NCBI RefSeq assembly: GCF_014653155.1
Contig: NZ_BNAF01000002.1
Location: 310,001-374,000 of the forward strand
DNA: 64,000 nucleotides
Direction: 5' to 3'
Source of the DNA: Sphingobacterium griseoflavum
GTDB taxonomy: Bacteria > Bacteroidota > Bacteroidia > Sphingobacteriales > Sphingobacteriaceae
Position numbers and translations under genes: made by a program. Shown here piece by piece: positions 42,938 through 52,036 of the stretch (the stretch's first letter is position 1; each line of letters starts with the position of its first letter). The notes below the pieces were generated by a model that saw only the letters and a list, made by a program, of their open reading frames with translations, had not been told where the DNA came from and did not search any database.

Positions 42938-45544
42938 CTAATTTTTCAATAATCGCTGTATTTCATCTAACTTCATCAACGCTTCTACAGGCGTTAGTGT
43001 GTTGACATCTAAGTTATTAAGCATATCTCGAATCTTCTCCAAAACAGGATCGTCGATCGCAAACATTTGCAATTGATAGGCCTGTTTTTGTATTTTACGC
43101 ATGCTATCTTTGATCTGCTCCCCTCCCGTCCGTTCCTGTTCCAGCCGCTTTAAGATCTCGCCTGCGCGGACAATTAATTTAGCCGGCATTCCTGCCAACT
43201 TTGCCACGTGAATACCAAAGCTATGCTCTGACCCACCCGGTACCAACTTTCGCAGGAATATCACCTTGTTATGAAGTTCTTTTACCGTCACGTTGAAATT
43301 CTTAATGCGAGGCATAGAATTGGTCAATTCGTTCAGTTCGTGGTAGTGCGTTGCAAAAAGCGTCTTCGCCCTTGCTGTCGGATGATTATGTAGAAACTCG
43401 GCAATAGCCCAAGCAATAGAAATTCCATCGTAAGTACTAGTACCCCGACCGATCTCATCCAGCAGGATCAATGACCGATCGGAGAGGTTATTCATGATGC
43501 TAGCCGTCTCGTTCATTTCCACCATAAAAGTCGATTCCCCGGATGATAAGTTATCCGACGCGCCAACCCGTGTAAAAATCTTGTCGACCAAACCAATCGT
43601 TGCTTCTTTTGCAGGTACAAAACAGCCTATCTGCGCCATCAGCACAATCAAACCTGTTTGGCGTAGTAGCGCCGATTTACCGGCCATATTTGGCCCGGTA
43701 ATGATGATAATTTGTTGTGTCTCTGGATCGAGGTAGGTGTCGTTCGTGATATAATCCTCGCCCAAAGGCAAATTCTTTTCTATGACAGGATGTCGGCCGC
43801 CCTTGATGTCCAACGATCTATCTTCGGTGACCAATGGCCTGACGTAGAAGTTCTTCTCTGCAATCCAAGCGAAGTTCAACAGCACATCCAATTTGGCAAT
43901 CAATTGTGCATTGAGTTGTATCGGCTTGATGTAGCTTGCAATATCCAGCAGTAGCTCGGTATATATGCGATTCTCTATCGCTTGGATCTTTTCCTCGGCC
44001 CCTAGAATTTGTTCTTCATATTCCTTCAATTCCTCTGTGATATACCGTTCGGCATTCACTAAAGTTTGCTTCCGTATCCATTCTGCAGGTACTTTATCTT
44101 TATGGGTATTGGTAACTTCCAAGTAATAGCCGAAGACGTTATTGAAAGCAATTTTCAAGGAAGGAATCCCGGTAGCTTCGGATTCTCGGCGCTGTATTTC
44201 CAACAAGTAGTCCTTTCCGCCAAAGGCCACTTTACGGAGCTTGTCCAAATCAGCATCGACACCGTCTGCAATAACATTTCCCTTCAAGATGGACACAGGT
44301 GGTTCTGCCTGCAACATACGTTCCAACTTATCCCGAATGATTTGACACACATTCAGCTGCTCAGCAATAACGCGCAAACTTTCCGAAGACGCTATATCAG
44401 TCAAGTTTTTCAATTTCTCCACAGCATAAAGCGAACGCTTAAGTTGCATGATTTCCCGTGGATTCGCTTTCTGCAGCCCGATCTTGGAAATAAGACGTTC
44501 CAAATCGCCAACCTGTTTAATTTCTTGGATAAGCTCGTCGCGTAGATCTCGGCTTTCTGAAAAATAGGAGACCACCTCCAAGCGCTCATTGATGGACTTC
44601 AGGTCCTTAAGCGGCATTACCATCCATCTCTTCAGCAACCGTGCGCCCATGGGCGAAGCCGTCTGATCTAACACATCGGAAAGCGTTTTTGCATTTTCGT
44701 TGACAGAGCCAATCAGTTCCAGGTTCCGAACCGTAAACCGATCCAGCCACATAAAGCGATCTTCCTCCATGCGTGCGATATGGGAAACATGCTGCAGATT
44801 ACGGTGTTCGGTTTCATTCAAGTAGTGCAAGGCAACTCCTGCAGCTAGAATACCTAACGGCATGCGCTCAATACCAAAACCTTTCATCGATTTCACTTCG
44901 AAGTGCTTATGTAAAAGATCCGACGCATAATCGCCAGTGTAAGGCCATTCGTCTAGCGTAAAGGTATAATACTGGCTACCAAAACGCTCTAAAAACATCT
45001 TGTACTGCTTTTTGGCAAGTATCACCTCCGTAGGCTTTAAACCTTGTAAAAGTTTGTCAATATAACTTGGGTTACCTTGTGCCACTAGAAATTCCCCTGT
45101 GGAGATATCCAAAAACGAAATACCACACAGCCCTTTATCTTCAAAAAAAGAAGCTAGATAGTTGTTGGACTTCTGCTGAACAATGTTGTCGCTGTAGGAA
45201 ACGCCTGGTGTAACAAGCTCTGTGACCCCTCGTTTCACAATTGTTTTAGTTTGCTTCGGATCTTCCAACTGATCACATATAGCAACCCTTTGCCCTGCTC
45301 GCACCAGTTTTGGCAAGTAGGTTTCCAACGAATGATGCGGAAAACCAGCCAACGCGGTCTCGGATTCTGATCCGTTACCTCTTTTCGTTAAAACAATGCC
45401 CAAAATACCGGCAGCTTTGATGGCATCTTCGCCAAAGGTTTCATAAAAGTCACCCACTCGAAATAGCAACAAAGCGCCTGGATATTTGGCCTTGATGGTA
45501 TTATATTGTTGCATTAAAGGGGTTTGCTTTTTCTCTTTTGCCAC
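42938..45544 (-). CDS. mutS: DNA mismatch repair protein MutS (868 aa)
   Basis: Recognises base mismatches and starts repair with MutL. The N-terminal mismatch-binding motif F-x-E is in [14 protein letters not shown] at about residues 28-41. The ATPase domain has Walker [18 protein letters not shown] around residue 615 and Walker [15 protein letters not shown]. An acidic-basic C-terminal helix follows. Full length. The start is GTG at 45544; no ATG precedes the conserved N terminus. Confidence 0.98.
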   Translation of the reverse strand: MAKEKKQTPLMQQYNTIKAKYPGALLLFRVGDFYETFGEDAIKAAGILGIVLTKRGNGSESETALAGFPHHSLETYLPKLVRAGQRVAICDQLEDPKQTKTIVKRGVTELVTPGVSYSDNIVQQKSNNYLASFFEDKGLCGISFLDISTGEFLVAQGNPSYIDKLLQGLKPTEVILAKKQYKMFLERFGSQYYTFTLDEWPYTGDYASDLLHKHFEVKSMKGFGIERMPLGILAAGVALHYLNETEHRNLQHVSHIARMEEDRFMWLDRFTVRNLELIGSVNENAKTLSDVLDQTASPMGARLLKRWMVMPLKDLKSINERLEVVSYFSESRDLRDELIQEIKQVGDLERLISKIGLQKANPREIMQLKRSLYAVEKLKNLTDIASSESLRVIAEQLNVCQIIRDKLERMLQAEPPVSILKGNVIADGVDADLDKLRKVAFGGKDYLLEIQRRESEATGIPSLKIAFNNVFGYYLEVTNTHKDKVPAEWIRKQTLVNAERYITEELKEYEEQILGAEEKIQAIENRIYTELLLDIASYIKPIQLNAQLIAKLDVLLNFAWIAEKNFYVRPLVTEDRSLDIKGGRHPVIEKNLPLGEDYITNDTYLDPETQQIIIITGPNMAGKSALLRQTGLIVLMAQIGCFVPAKEATIGLVDKIFTRVGASDNLSSGESTFMVEMNETASIMNNLSDRSLILLDEIGRGTSTYDGISIAWAIAEFLHNHPTARAKTLFATHYHELNELTNSMPRIKNFNVTVKELHNKVIFLRKLVPGGSEHSFGIHVAKLAGMPAKLIVRAGEILKRLEQERTGGEQIKDSMRKIQKQAYQLQMFAIDDPVLEKIRDMLNNLDVNTLTPVEALMKLDEIQRLLKN

Positions 45545-45738
45545 GGGTACTGGATTTTTAGTAAGCTGTAAAAATAAGGTAAATGGCCCGATTTGACAAG
45601 AGTTTTGTGGCTAGCAATTCGGTTTTAGGACATCCTGTCCGAGTGGCAACACCGGTCTGTTGATTGATCTTTTTCTTTGCATAGCGGAAGAAAATACATC
45701 TCCTGACCACGCCACTAGGAGAATATCAAAAATTCGCC

Positions 45739-45746
45739 TAGCTTTG
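45739..45746 (+). promoter_or_regulatory. -7 element for mtgA
   Basis: TAGCTTTG, a full TAnnTTTG match, ends 17 nt before the ATG at 45764. Confidence 0.5.
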
Positions 45747-45763
45747 CAACACAATTCGTGGTC

Positions 45764-46504
45764 ATGGCAATTAAGCGCTCTACAACAAAAAGCAAAAACA
45801 TAAGAAAAAAAAGCGGTAAGGCATCTTGGAAGCAGAAGATTGGTATTTGGGCAATTCGCATAGTATTGTTGTTTTTGGGTTTCACGATTTTTTGGGTACT
45901 GCTTTTGACGATTATGAATCCGCCGGTTACCTTTTTACAGCTACAACGTGGGATGGAGCGTAAGGCTGCTGGCAAGCAGTGGAAAATCGAAAAAGACTGG
46001 CTAAATTATGGGCAGCTGTCGGACAACCTAAAGAGAGCAGCGATCGCGGGGGAAGATGCCCATTTCATGACACATAATGGGTTTGATACCAAAGCGATTC
46101 GTGAAGCTTTTGAAAAAAATCAAGCAGGTAAGAAGCTACGAGGAGGTAGTACAATTAGTCAACAGGTAGCCAAAAATGTATTTTTGTGGCCAGATCGTTC
46201 GTGGTTCCGGAAGGGATTGGAAACCTATTTTACGGTATTGATCGAAATCTTTTGGAGCAAAAAACGTATACTAGAAGTATACCTAAACGTCATTGAAATG
46301 GGTCAGGGGGTATATGGCGCAGAGGCCGCGGCACAATACTATTTCCATAAATCCGCCAAAAGCCTTAGCAAAAAGGAAGCAGCGCTTATAATCGCCATTC
46401 TTCCTAGTCCGCAGAAATGGGATGCGCGACGTCCCTCCGCTTACATAAACCGACGCGCAAACAGTATTGTTCGGTATATGCATTATTACCGTATTCCGGA
46501 ATAG
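45764..46504 (+). CDS. mtgA: Monofunctional peptidoglycan transglycosylase (246 aa)
   Basis: GT51 enzyme that polymerises lipid II into glycan strands on the periplasmic face. A basic N-terminal tail precedes one membrane segment (about residues 30-55). Conserved motifs are AGEDAHFMTHNGFD (catalytic Glu), RGGSTISQQVAKNVFLWPDRSWFRKGLE and KRILEVYLNVIEMGQGVYGAEAAA. No transpeptidase domain. The two in-frame codons upstream (GTG start at 45758) are less likely than the ATG. Confidence 0.95.
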   Translation: MAIKRSTTKSKNIRKKSGKASWKQKIGIWAIRIVLLFLGFTIFWVLLLTIMNPPVTFLQLQRGMERKAAGKQWKIEKDWLNYGQLSDNLKRAAIAGEDAHFMTHNGFDTKAIREAFEKNQAGKKLRGGSTISQQVAKNVFLWPDRSWFRKGLETYFTVLIEIFWSKKRILEVYLNVIEMGQGVYGAEAAAQYYFHKSAKSLSKKEAALIIAILPSPQKWDARRPSAYINRRANSIVRYMHYYRIPE

Positions 46505-46512
46505 GAAGAAAG

Positions 46513-47547
46513 CTAATTTTTGTAGATAGCAACCTCTACTTGCCCATCGGCAGTGATCGTACCGCGGTACATTCCAGCAGTATTGAAGGGCATAGCGACT
46601 TGTCCATCCTTGTTCAAGGCAATCATGCCGCCATCGCCACCTAAAGCAGCAATCTTATCCATAACGGTTTTTGTTGCTTGCACGAGTGGAAGCTTTGCAT
46701 AGGCGACCATGGCAGCCACATCATAAGCGGCAACCGATCGAATAAAATACTCGCCCCAACCGGTACAAGATATAGCCACTTGGCTGTTAGCGTAGTTACC
46801 GGCGCCGACGATCGGCGAATCACCTACACGCCCATATTTCTTATTGGTCATTCCGCCTGTTGATGTACCGGCTGCCAAACTACCTTGTTGATCCAAGGCT
46901 ACGCAGCCCACCGTACCGAACTTCTCATCCACATATTTCTTGTTGTTGCTCTGTTTATCATCATGATCCAAGGCTGTCGATTCTTTGTCTCTTTCTAAGA
47001 TTTTCTGTAGTGCATCCCAGCGGGGCTTTGTCCAAAAATATGAAGGATCAACCAATACGATCCCTTTCGATGAAGCAAACTCTTCGGCACCTTTTCCCAC
47101 CATCATTACATGCTCCGACTGCTCCATTACGGCTTTTGCCGCGGTGATGGGATTTCTAATGCTGTGCACGCCTGCTACGGCCCCTGCTTGCAGGGTTTTA
47201 CCATCCATAATCGATGCATCCATTTCGTTTTCACCATGGTGGTTAAAAACCGCACCCTTGCCAGCGTTAAACAAAGGAGAATCTTCCATAATTTGGATGG
47301 CCGCGCTTACCGCCTCCACGCTTGTCCCTCCTGTTTGCAGTACGCGATAGCCTTCTTTTAGGGATTTGGTTAATTCGGCAATATAAGCGCGTTCTAAGGA
47401 ATCAGTCATATTCTTTTTCAAGATTGTGCCCGCACCGCCATGTATGGCTAGGACATAACGTTTAGGACTAGATTGCTGGGCGAAGCTAGATAGCGATAGG
47501 CTCATAAACAACATACAGATGTGTAAAGTAAGGCTCATGTTCATCAT
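46513..47547 (-). CDS. Isoaspartyl peptidase/L-asparaginase, N-terminal-nucleophile type (344 aa)
   Basis: A plant-type asparaginase, exported by a signal peptide (residues 1-23, MSLTLHICMLFMSLSLSSFAQ). The precursor is expected to cleave itself before Thr212 (KFGTVGCVALD), the catalytic nucleophile. VLAIHGGAGTI and GTSTGGMTNKKYGRVGDSPIVGAGNYAN are the other conserved blocks. It removes isoaspartyl residues from peptides or hydrolyses asparagine in the periplasm. It converges on mtgA. Confidence 0.93.
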   Translation of the reverse strand: MMNMSLTLHICMLFMSLSLSSFAQQSSPKRYVLAIHGGAGTILKKNMTDSLERAYIAELTKSLKEGYRVLQTGGTSVEAVSAAIQIMEDSPLFNAGKGAVFNHHGENEMDASIMDGKTLQAGAVAGVHSIRNPITAAKAVMEQSEHVMMVGKGAEEFASSKGIVLVDPSYFWTKPRWDALQKILERDKESTALDHDDKQSNNKKYVDEKFGTVGCVALDQQGSLAAGTSTGGMTNKKYGRVGDSPIVGAGNYANSQVAISCTGWGEYFIRSVAAYDVAAMVAYAKLPLVQATKTVMDKIAALGGDGGMIALNKDGQVAMPFNTAGMYRGTITADGQVEVAIYKN

Positions 47548-47593
47548 GGAAAATTTTGTTCAGTGCGCCTCAAGGTACAGATTTATCGGGGAA

Positions 47594-47622
47594 CAAAAAA
47601 GCCGGGCTGCGATAGCCCGGCT
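47594..47622 (-). terminator. Terminator of the PUL operon
   Basis: On the minus strand AGCCGGGCT pairs with AGCCCGGCT over a 5-base loop, followed by six T. It lies about 33 bp past the stop of the last PUL gene. Confidence 0.88.
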
Positions 47623-47654
47623 CCTAGTGTTTGTTGATTAGGTTTTTTAAACTA

Positions 47655-48983
47655 TTACTTACGTTCTACGTTGAGTACAGCTTGATCATTGCCCGCGGAG
47701 AGGTCAACCGTTAACACATAAGTAGCGCCATCAACCAACTGTCTGCCCGTTACAATACCCAAGTTACCGGGGTCTCGACCGTTAGATCCGTTTCCGACCA
47801 AAATAAGGTCGCTGCTCGTTGATAGCCCGTCGTTTTTAAACTCGCCGCCCCAGCCCTTCTGATGGAAAAACTTAAAGTTGATGCTGTTTGTCGCAATCTG
47901 TTGGCCAGCAACCAAGGTTATACGATACTTCTTGCCACCTATAGGTGCCAAACATAAAGCCTTCTCGGTGGTCCATCCCACCTGGTTACCCAAGTTAGGT
48001 TTCCCCACACCTTCTCCAATAATCCATATGGCACCGGTGCCGTCGGCGTTTAGTGTAGCTAAATTGTCTCCTGTCATCGCTTCCACAATAAAGTAGTGAC
48101 GATCAAAATCTGCGGTGACACGGTATTTACCCGGAGCCGCATTAAAACGGATCTGTCCATTTTCACGGATTATGAAATCCGTATCTAGCCACCAGTCGTC
48201 CAATGCCGGAAAATCGGTAAATATCATCTCCTGATTTGCCGTAAGTGTGAGATCCGCTGTATAATGGTTATCATCAAGCATACGCATCTCTACACCATTC
48301 AGCATATAACTTTGAAAAGGATCTGCTTGGTAAGTCAACGTGTTGAACGAAATACTGTACTCGCCAGGTGAAAGGTAAGAAAACGGAATCTGCTGGGTGC
48401 TACCTTGCGTAACCGCTTCATTCTCCCAACCGAAATTCAGGACATTGCCATTCGCGCCAAATGCTGGCGCCTGAATGTAGCCCCTCACCTTTTGTGGCAG
48501 CTCTTTGGTGATGCTATACTGGTTGTTCCCTACACGATCTAAGCGAATAGTTTCCGAATCCGTAATCAAATTCAGGTAAGGGAAATCAGGTCTCGATAGG
48601 GCAAGTTCTTTCATTTCTTGCACTTTAACCATACCCACATTTTCGAGCACAAAGCGCAGTTCTGCCGTTCCATTCGGGATATCTTTGTAGAAAGGAATAA
48701 AAATTTTCGCATTGTAATTGCCGTAGCTTTTAGTTCGGATAATTTTTTCGGAAACTTTGTCTCCGCTGAAATACAGCTGAACTTTCAGTGTAGATAGCTC
48801 CGTCCCATCGTCCGCCAGGGCCACGCGAAAGCTTAGGCTATCGCCGAAATATGCATTATCCGCAACCTCGTCCACCGTTAGGCTCGGGCTGCCTCCGCCC
48901 AATGGATAGCGGTATTCTTCTTTACAGGACCAAACAGACGTCATGCCTAGAAACAGCATGATATAGTGTATTAACTTTTTCAT
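47655..48983 (-). CDS. Surface glycan-binding-like lipoprotein of the GH30 PUL (442 aa)
   Basis: Lipoprotein: signal peptide to VWSC at about residue 20, and the mature start CKEEY fits the charged motif that sends lipoproteins to the cell surface in Bacteroidota. The rest is beta-rich, with Ig-like parts from about residue 30 and a C-terminal part (IWIIGEGVGKPNLGNQVGW to the end) of the DUF5121/DUF5125 type found beside GH30 enzymes. Such proteins bind the polysaccharide at the surface. It overlaps the GH30 stop by one base (TAATG). Ligand is inferred from the neighbours. Confidence 0.75.
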   Translation of the reverse strand: MKKLIHYIMLFLGMTSVWSCKEEYRYPLGGGSPSLTVDEVADNAYFGDSLSFRVALADDGTELSTLKVQLYFSGDKVSEKIIRTKSYGNYNAKIFIPFYKDIPNGTAELRFVLENVGMVKVQEMKELALSRPDFPYLNLITDSETIRLDRVGNNQYSITKELPQKVRGYIQAPAFGANGNVLNFGWENEAVTQGSTQQIPFSYLSPGEYSISFNTLTYQADPFQSYMLNGVEMRMLDDNHYTADLTLTANQEMIFTDFPALDDWWLDTDFIIRENGQIRFNAAPGKYRVTADFDRHYFIVEAMTGDNLATLNADGTGAIWIIGEGVGKPNLGNQVGWTTEKALCLAPIGGKKYRITLVAGQQIATNSINFKFFHQKGWGGEFKNDGLSTSSDLILVGNGSNGRDPGNLGIVTGRQLVDGATYVLTVDLSAGNDQAVLNVERK

Positions 48984-50473
48984 TATTTCCAGGTATAAGA
49001 GACGACAGATTGTGCAGGAATATCATAACTAAAGTATTTACTACCGTCCGTAAATGTAATCCGTGTATTTTTCGTTTGCTCATTGGCCAACACTACAGCA
49101 TAGCTATTATCAGGATTCTTGAATGCGGATAGTACTACGCCCTGCTCCGTAAAACCTTCGGTACCGATGCGTACCGCCCCCGGCTTCACCACAGAAGAAA
49201 GGTGGCCAATGATAAAGTAATGAGAGTTTTTCGTGATGGTTTTATAGTCCGACATATTGATATCCACGGCACCAAAACAGGTTTGACATCCACCTTCGCG
49301 ATTGGGGCCACGCTCTGAATCTAGCATCAGGTTCCATACGATCACCGCCCGGCTCCAATTATTTACCGTTCCTAAAGCCACCTCTTTCATATCCTCCAAC
49401 AGGCGTCTGCCTAGATTTTGACCGGTATTCCATGTTCCGATAGAGGTTTCCGTAAAAATCAGCTCTTTCTCGGGTGCTTTTCCGTGAATATCTAATAATT
49501 CCGCCTTATCGCCGCCGTAATTGTGGTATGCAGCGCCCGCAAAGTAAGAGGCAGCTTTTGCATCTTCATATATCTTCACTGGGTAGTCGTCTTGACTGCT
49601 GATGTTGTCGTAGTTGTAATTATGATCGAAGGCGTATATTTTTGTACGCAATCCTGCTTGCTGCAACTTCGGGCCAAGTGCATCACGCACGAAATCACGC
49701 TGCTCATTCCAGTACATCAACATGGATGCGGAATTTCCCGCATTGAGCGGTTCATTCTGTGGTGTAACAGCGTGAATAGCAATTCCCGCCGCTTGCATCG
49801 CTTGAATCCATTTCACAAAGTAAGTGGCGTAATCCTGGTAATATTTCGGATTTAGGTGCCCACCCGTCCAGGAATCGTAGGCTGTTAAATTAGTCAAGTC
49901 GACCACTTTCATCCATTTGGGTGCTGTCCATGGTGATCCTAACACCTTAATATTCGGATTTATAGCCAAGATCTCCTTCAAAATAGGAATCACGTATTTT
50001 GTTTCTTCCTCCTGTAATGCAAAATTAGCGATGCCTTCTTGATCATTGAGCGTGTATTCGCTTAGCGAGAAATCAGAACAACCGATAGCAATCCGGATAT
50101 AGCTTTGCCCCATTCCATCGGCTACGCTAAATGTTTCCTTTAGAAACTGTGCACGATCTACGGGTGTCATCTTTAACAAATTGTAAGCGGTAGATCCCGT
50201 AATCGCGGAACCAAAACCATCCATTGTCTGGTAGCGTTGCTGTTCATTCAAGCGAATAGTCCGCGGAGACATATTTGCCCCGCTACCAAAGTCAACAAAC
50301 GACTTTTTAAACTGCTGCGTACGTGCGGCGGTAGTGGTGTAGATGGTTACATCACCTGTTTGTTTGCCCGGTGGCGGTTCCGGCACAGCTTCTGACTGGC
50401 CGCTAGAACCGCAGGCCATCACCATTAGACTGAATAAACTACTGAAGAGTATCGTTTTCTTTAAATTTTCCAT
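48983..50473 (-). CDS. GH30 family endo-glucanase-like lipoprotein (496 aa)
   Basis: Glycoside hydrolase family 30. Lipoprotein signal ending VMAC at about residue 21. The catalytic domain is a TIM barrel plus beta-sandwich: MDGFGSAITGSTAYNLL near residue 85, acid/base Glu241 in TPQNEP and nucleophile Glu342 in IFTETS. GH30 enzymes next to this SusCD arrangement are usually endo-beta-1,6-glucanases; other GH30 activities are possible. It is between SusD and the glycan-binding lipoprotein in a tight operon. Confidence 0.9.
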   Translation of the reverse strand: MENLKKTILFSSLFSLMVMACGSSGQSEAVPEPPPGKQTGDVTIYTTTAARTQQFKKSFVDFGSGANMSPRTIRLNEQQRYQTMDGFGSAITGSTAYNLLKMTPVDRAQFLKETFSVADGMGQSYIRIAIGCSDFSLSEYTLNDQEGIANFALQEEETKYVIPILKEILAINPNIKVLGSPWTAPKWMKVVDLTNLTAYDSWTGGHLNPKYYQDYATYFVKWIQAMQAAGIAIHAVTPQNEPLNAGNSASMLMYWNEQRDFVRDALGPKLQQAGLRTKIYAFDHNYNYDNISSQDDYPVKIYEDAKAASYFAGAAYHNYGGDKAELLDIHGKAPEKELIFTETSIGTWNTGQNLGRRLLEDMKEVALGTVNNWSRAVIVWNLMLDSERGPNREGGCQTCFGAVDINMSDYKTITKNSHYFIIGHLSSVVKPGAVRIGTEGFTEQGVVLSAFKNPDNSYAVVLANEQTKNTRITFTDGSKYFSYDIPAQSVVSYTWK

Positions 50474-50499
50474 GTTAATAAAATAGGTTGTTAAGCGGA

Positions 50500-52029
50500 C
50501 TAATAGCCCAAATTTTGCTTCAAGTTTGGATTTTGGTCAAGAATACTTTGCGGTATCGGCATCCGGTACGAATAATTTGTAAATGGATACACTTGTGTAC
50601 GGCGACCGCTATCTTTTGCATAAACTGCGTTCATGACAGGTTCTACCCTATCCAATCGCACAAGATCAAACCAGCGTTGCCCTTCAAAGGCCAGTTCTAG
50701 GCGTCGCTCTTTAAGAAGCGCCTCCAACAAGGCCGTGCGGCTGCCGCGGGTGGCGGATGACAATCTCGCTAATTTCGCTCTGACGCGTACCTGATCGATG
50801 ATATCTGCTGCCGCATTAAGATCGCCTCCTTCCCGCTGTATCAAAGCCTCCGCTTTCAATAGCAGAATATCCGCGTAACGGTATTTGATGATGCTGTTAA
50901 CCGCTGAGCGAATTTTATACATAAACGGGTAGTTGCTTGCCGGGTAATAGTTGCTCCAACTTGTTTGGTAATATACCACCGACTGCGCAAACCGCACTTC
51001 ATCCCCTTCCTGTTGAAAGGCATTGATCAGATCGCGGGATGGTGTCACCCACTTGGCCCATGTGAAGTTTGAATTATAGTTGGTGAGATCACGGCCAAAC
51101 ATCCAGGTCACCCAATTGCCATTTCCGGCAAAAAACTGACCTTCCAAGATCGACTCCTGGGTATTTCGTTTTTTTGCGTCTGTGTTGTTGTCGTTCATGC
51201 CGAAGAGATTACTGAAATCTTCTTCCAAAGCAAAGCCATCGGCAGCAAGTTCATCCGCATATTGGATGACCTTTCCGTAGTCACGCAATGGCTTCTCCGC
51301 ATACACCTTTGCCAATACCGCGCGCGCCACCGACTTGCTGAAGATCGTCTTGTTGGTGGCGTTGTTTGCTGGAGCATCGGGAATCGATTCCAACAAATCT
51401 TTCTGTATCTGTTCATACACCTCCTTTTCGCTACTTTGCTTTGGAAAGTAAGATGGATAGACCTCCTCGATATTCTCCGAGGTGATATCCTTTGCTACGG
51501 TGGTGACCAAAGGCACATCGCCCCAAAGCCGAACCATATCGAAATACACCAGTGCACGAAATATTTTCGCTTCCGCTTTATATTGGCGACGCTCATTTGT
51601 CGTCAAGCTGTTGTCATTGACGGAATCGACATATTGCACCATTTTGTTGGCCAGCGCTACATCTTCCATATAGCGGCTCCAGTCGCGCGCAAGCACGGAA
51701 TTGGATCCTTCAATAGAATTGTTTTCGAAAGGCAACACCTCAGCGCCCGTTGTACCGGCATAGGCATTATCGGCATGTGCATCGCCCACCAGCAACAGAT
51801 CAAGATACCAATGCTCCTGTCTATTCCGTATCTGGTCATACATCGCTTGGCGATGACTGAGCACGGATGCTTTATCTTTAAAAGCTACATATTCACCGGC
51901 CTCATTGACCCCTTCCGTCACATCAGAGAATGAATCCAAGGGATCGCGGACAAGTGAACAACTCTGTAGGCAAGAAATTATGCCTACCCATACTATGCAA
52001 TAATTAAAATATCTTTTCATGTTCATCAT
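50500..52029 (-). CDS. SusD/RagB family nutrient-binding lipoprotein (509 aa)
   Basis: Surface lipoprotein that caps the SusC channel and captures oligosaccharides. Signal peptide with lipobox LQSC near residue 23. TPR-like helical repeats include RQYKAEAKIFRALVYFDMVRLWGDVPL, the sequence diagnostic of SusD. The RagB C-terminal part has YRYADILLLKAEALIQ and ELAFEGQRWFDLVRLDR. It lies between the SusC-like and GH30 genes, 7 bp after the SusC stop. Confidence 0.95.
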   Translation of the reverse strand: MMNMKRYFNYCIVWVGIISCLQSCSLVRDPLDSFSDVTEGVNEAGEYVAFKDKASVLSHRQAMYDQIRNRQEHWYLDLLLVGDAHADNAYAGTTGAEVLPFENNSIEGSNSVLARDWSRYMEDVALANKMVQYVDSVNDNSLTTNERRQYKAEAKIFRALVYFDMVRLWGDVPLVTTVAKDITSENIEEVYPSYFPKQSSEKEVYEQIQKDLLESIPDAPANNATNKTIFSKSVARAVLAKVYAEKPLRDYGKVIQYADELAADGFALEEDFSNLFGMNDNNTDAKKRNTQESILEGQFFAGNGNWVTWMFGRDLTNYNSNFTWAKWVTPSRDLINAFQQEGDEVRFAQSVVYYQTSWSNYYPASNYPFMYKIRSAVNSIIKYRYADILLLKAEALIQREGGDLNAAADIIDQVRVRAKLARLSSATRGSRTALLEALLKERRLELAFEGQRWFDLVRLDRVEPVMNAVYAKDSGRRTQVYPFTNYSYRMPIPQSILDQNPNLKQNLGY

Positions 52030-52036
52030 ATTACGG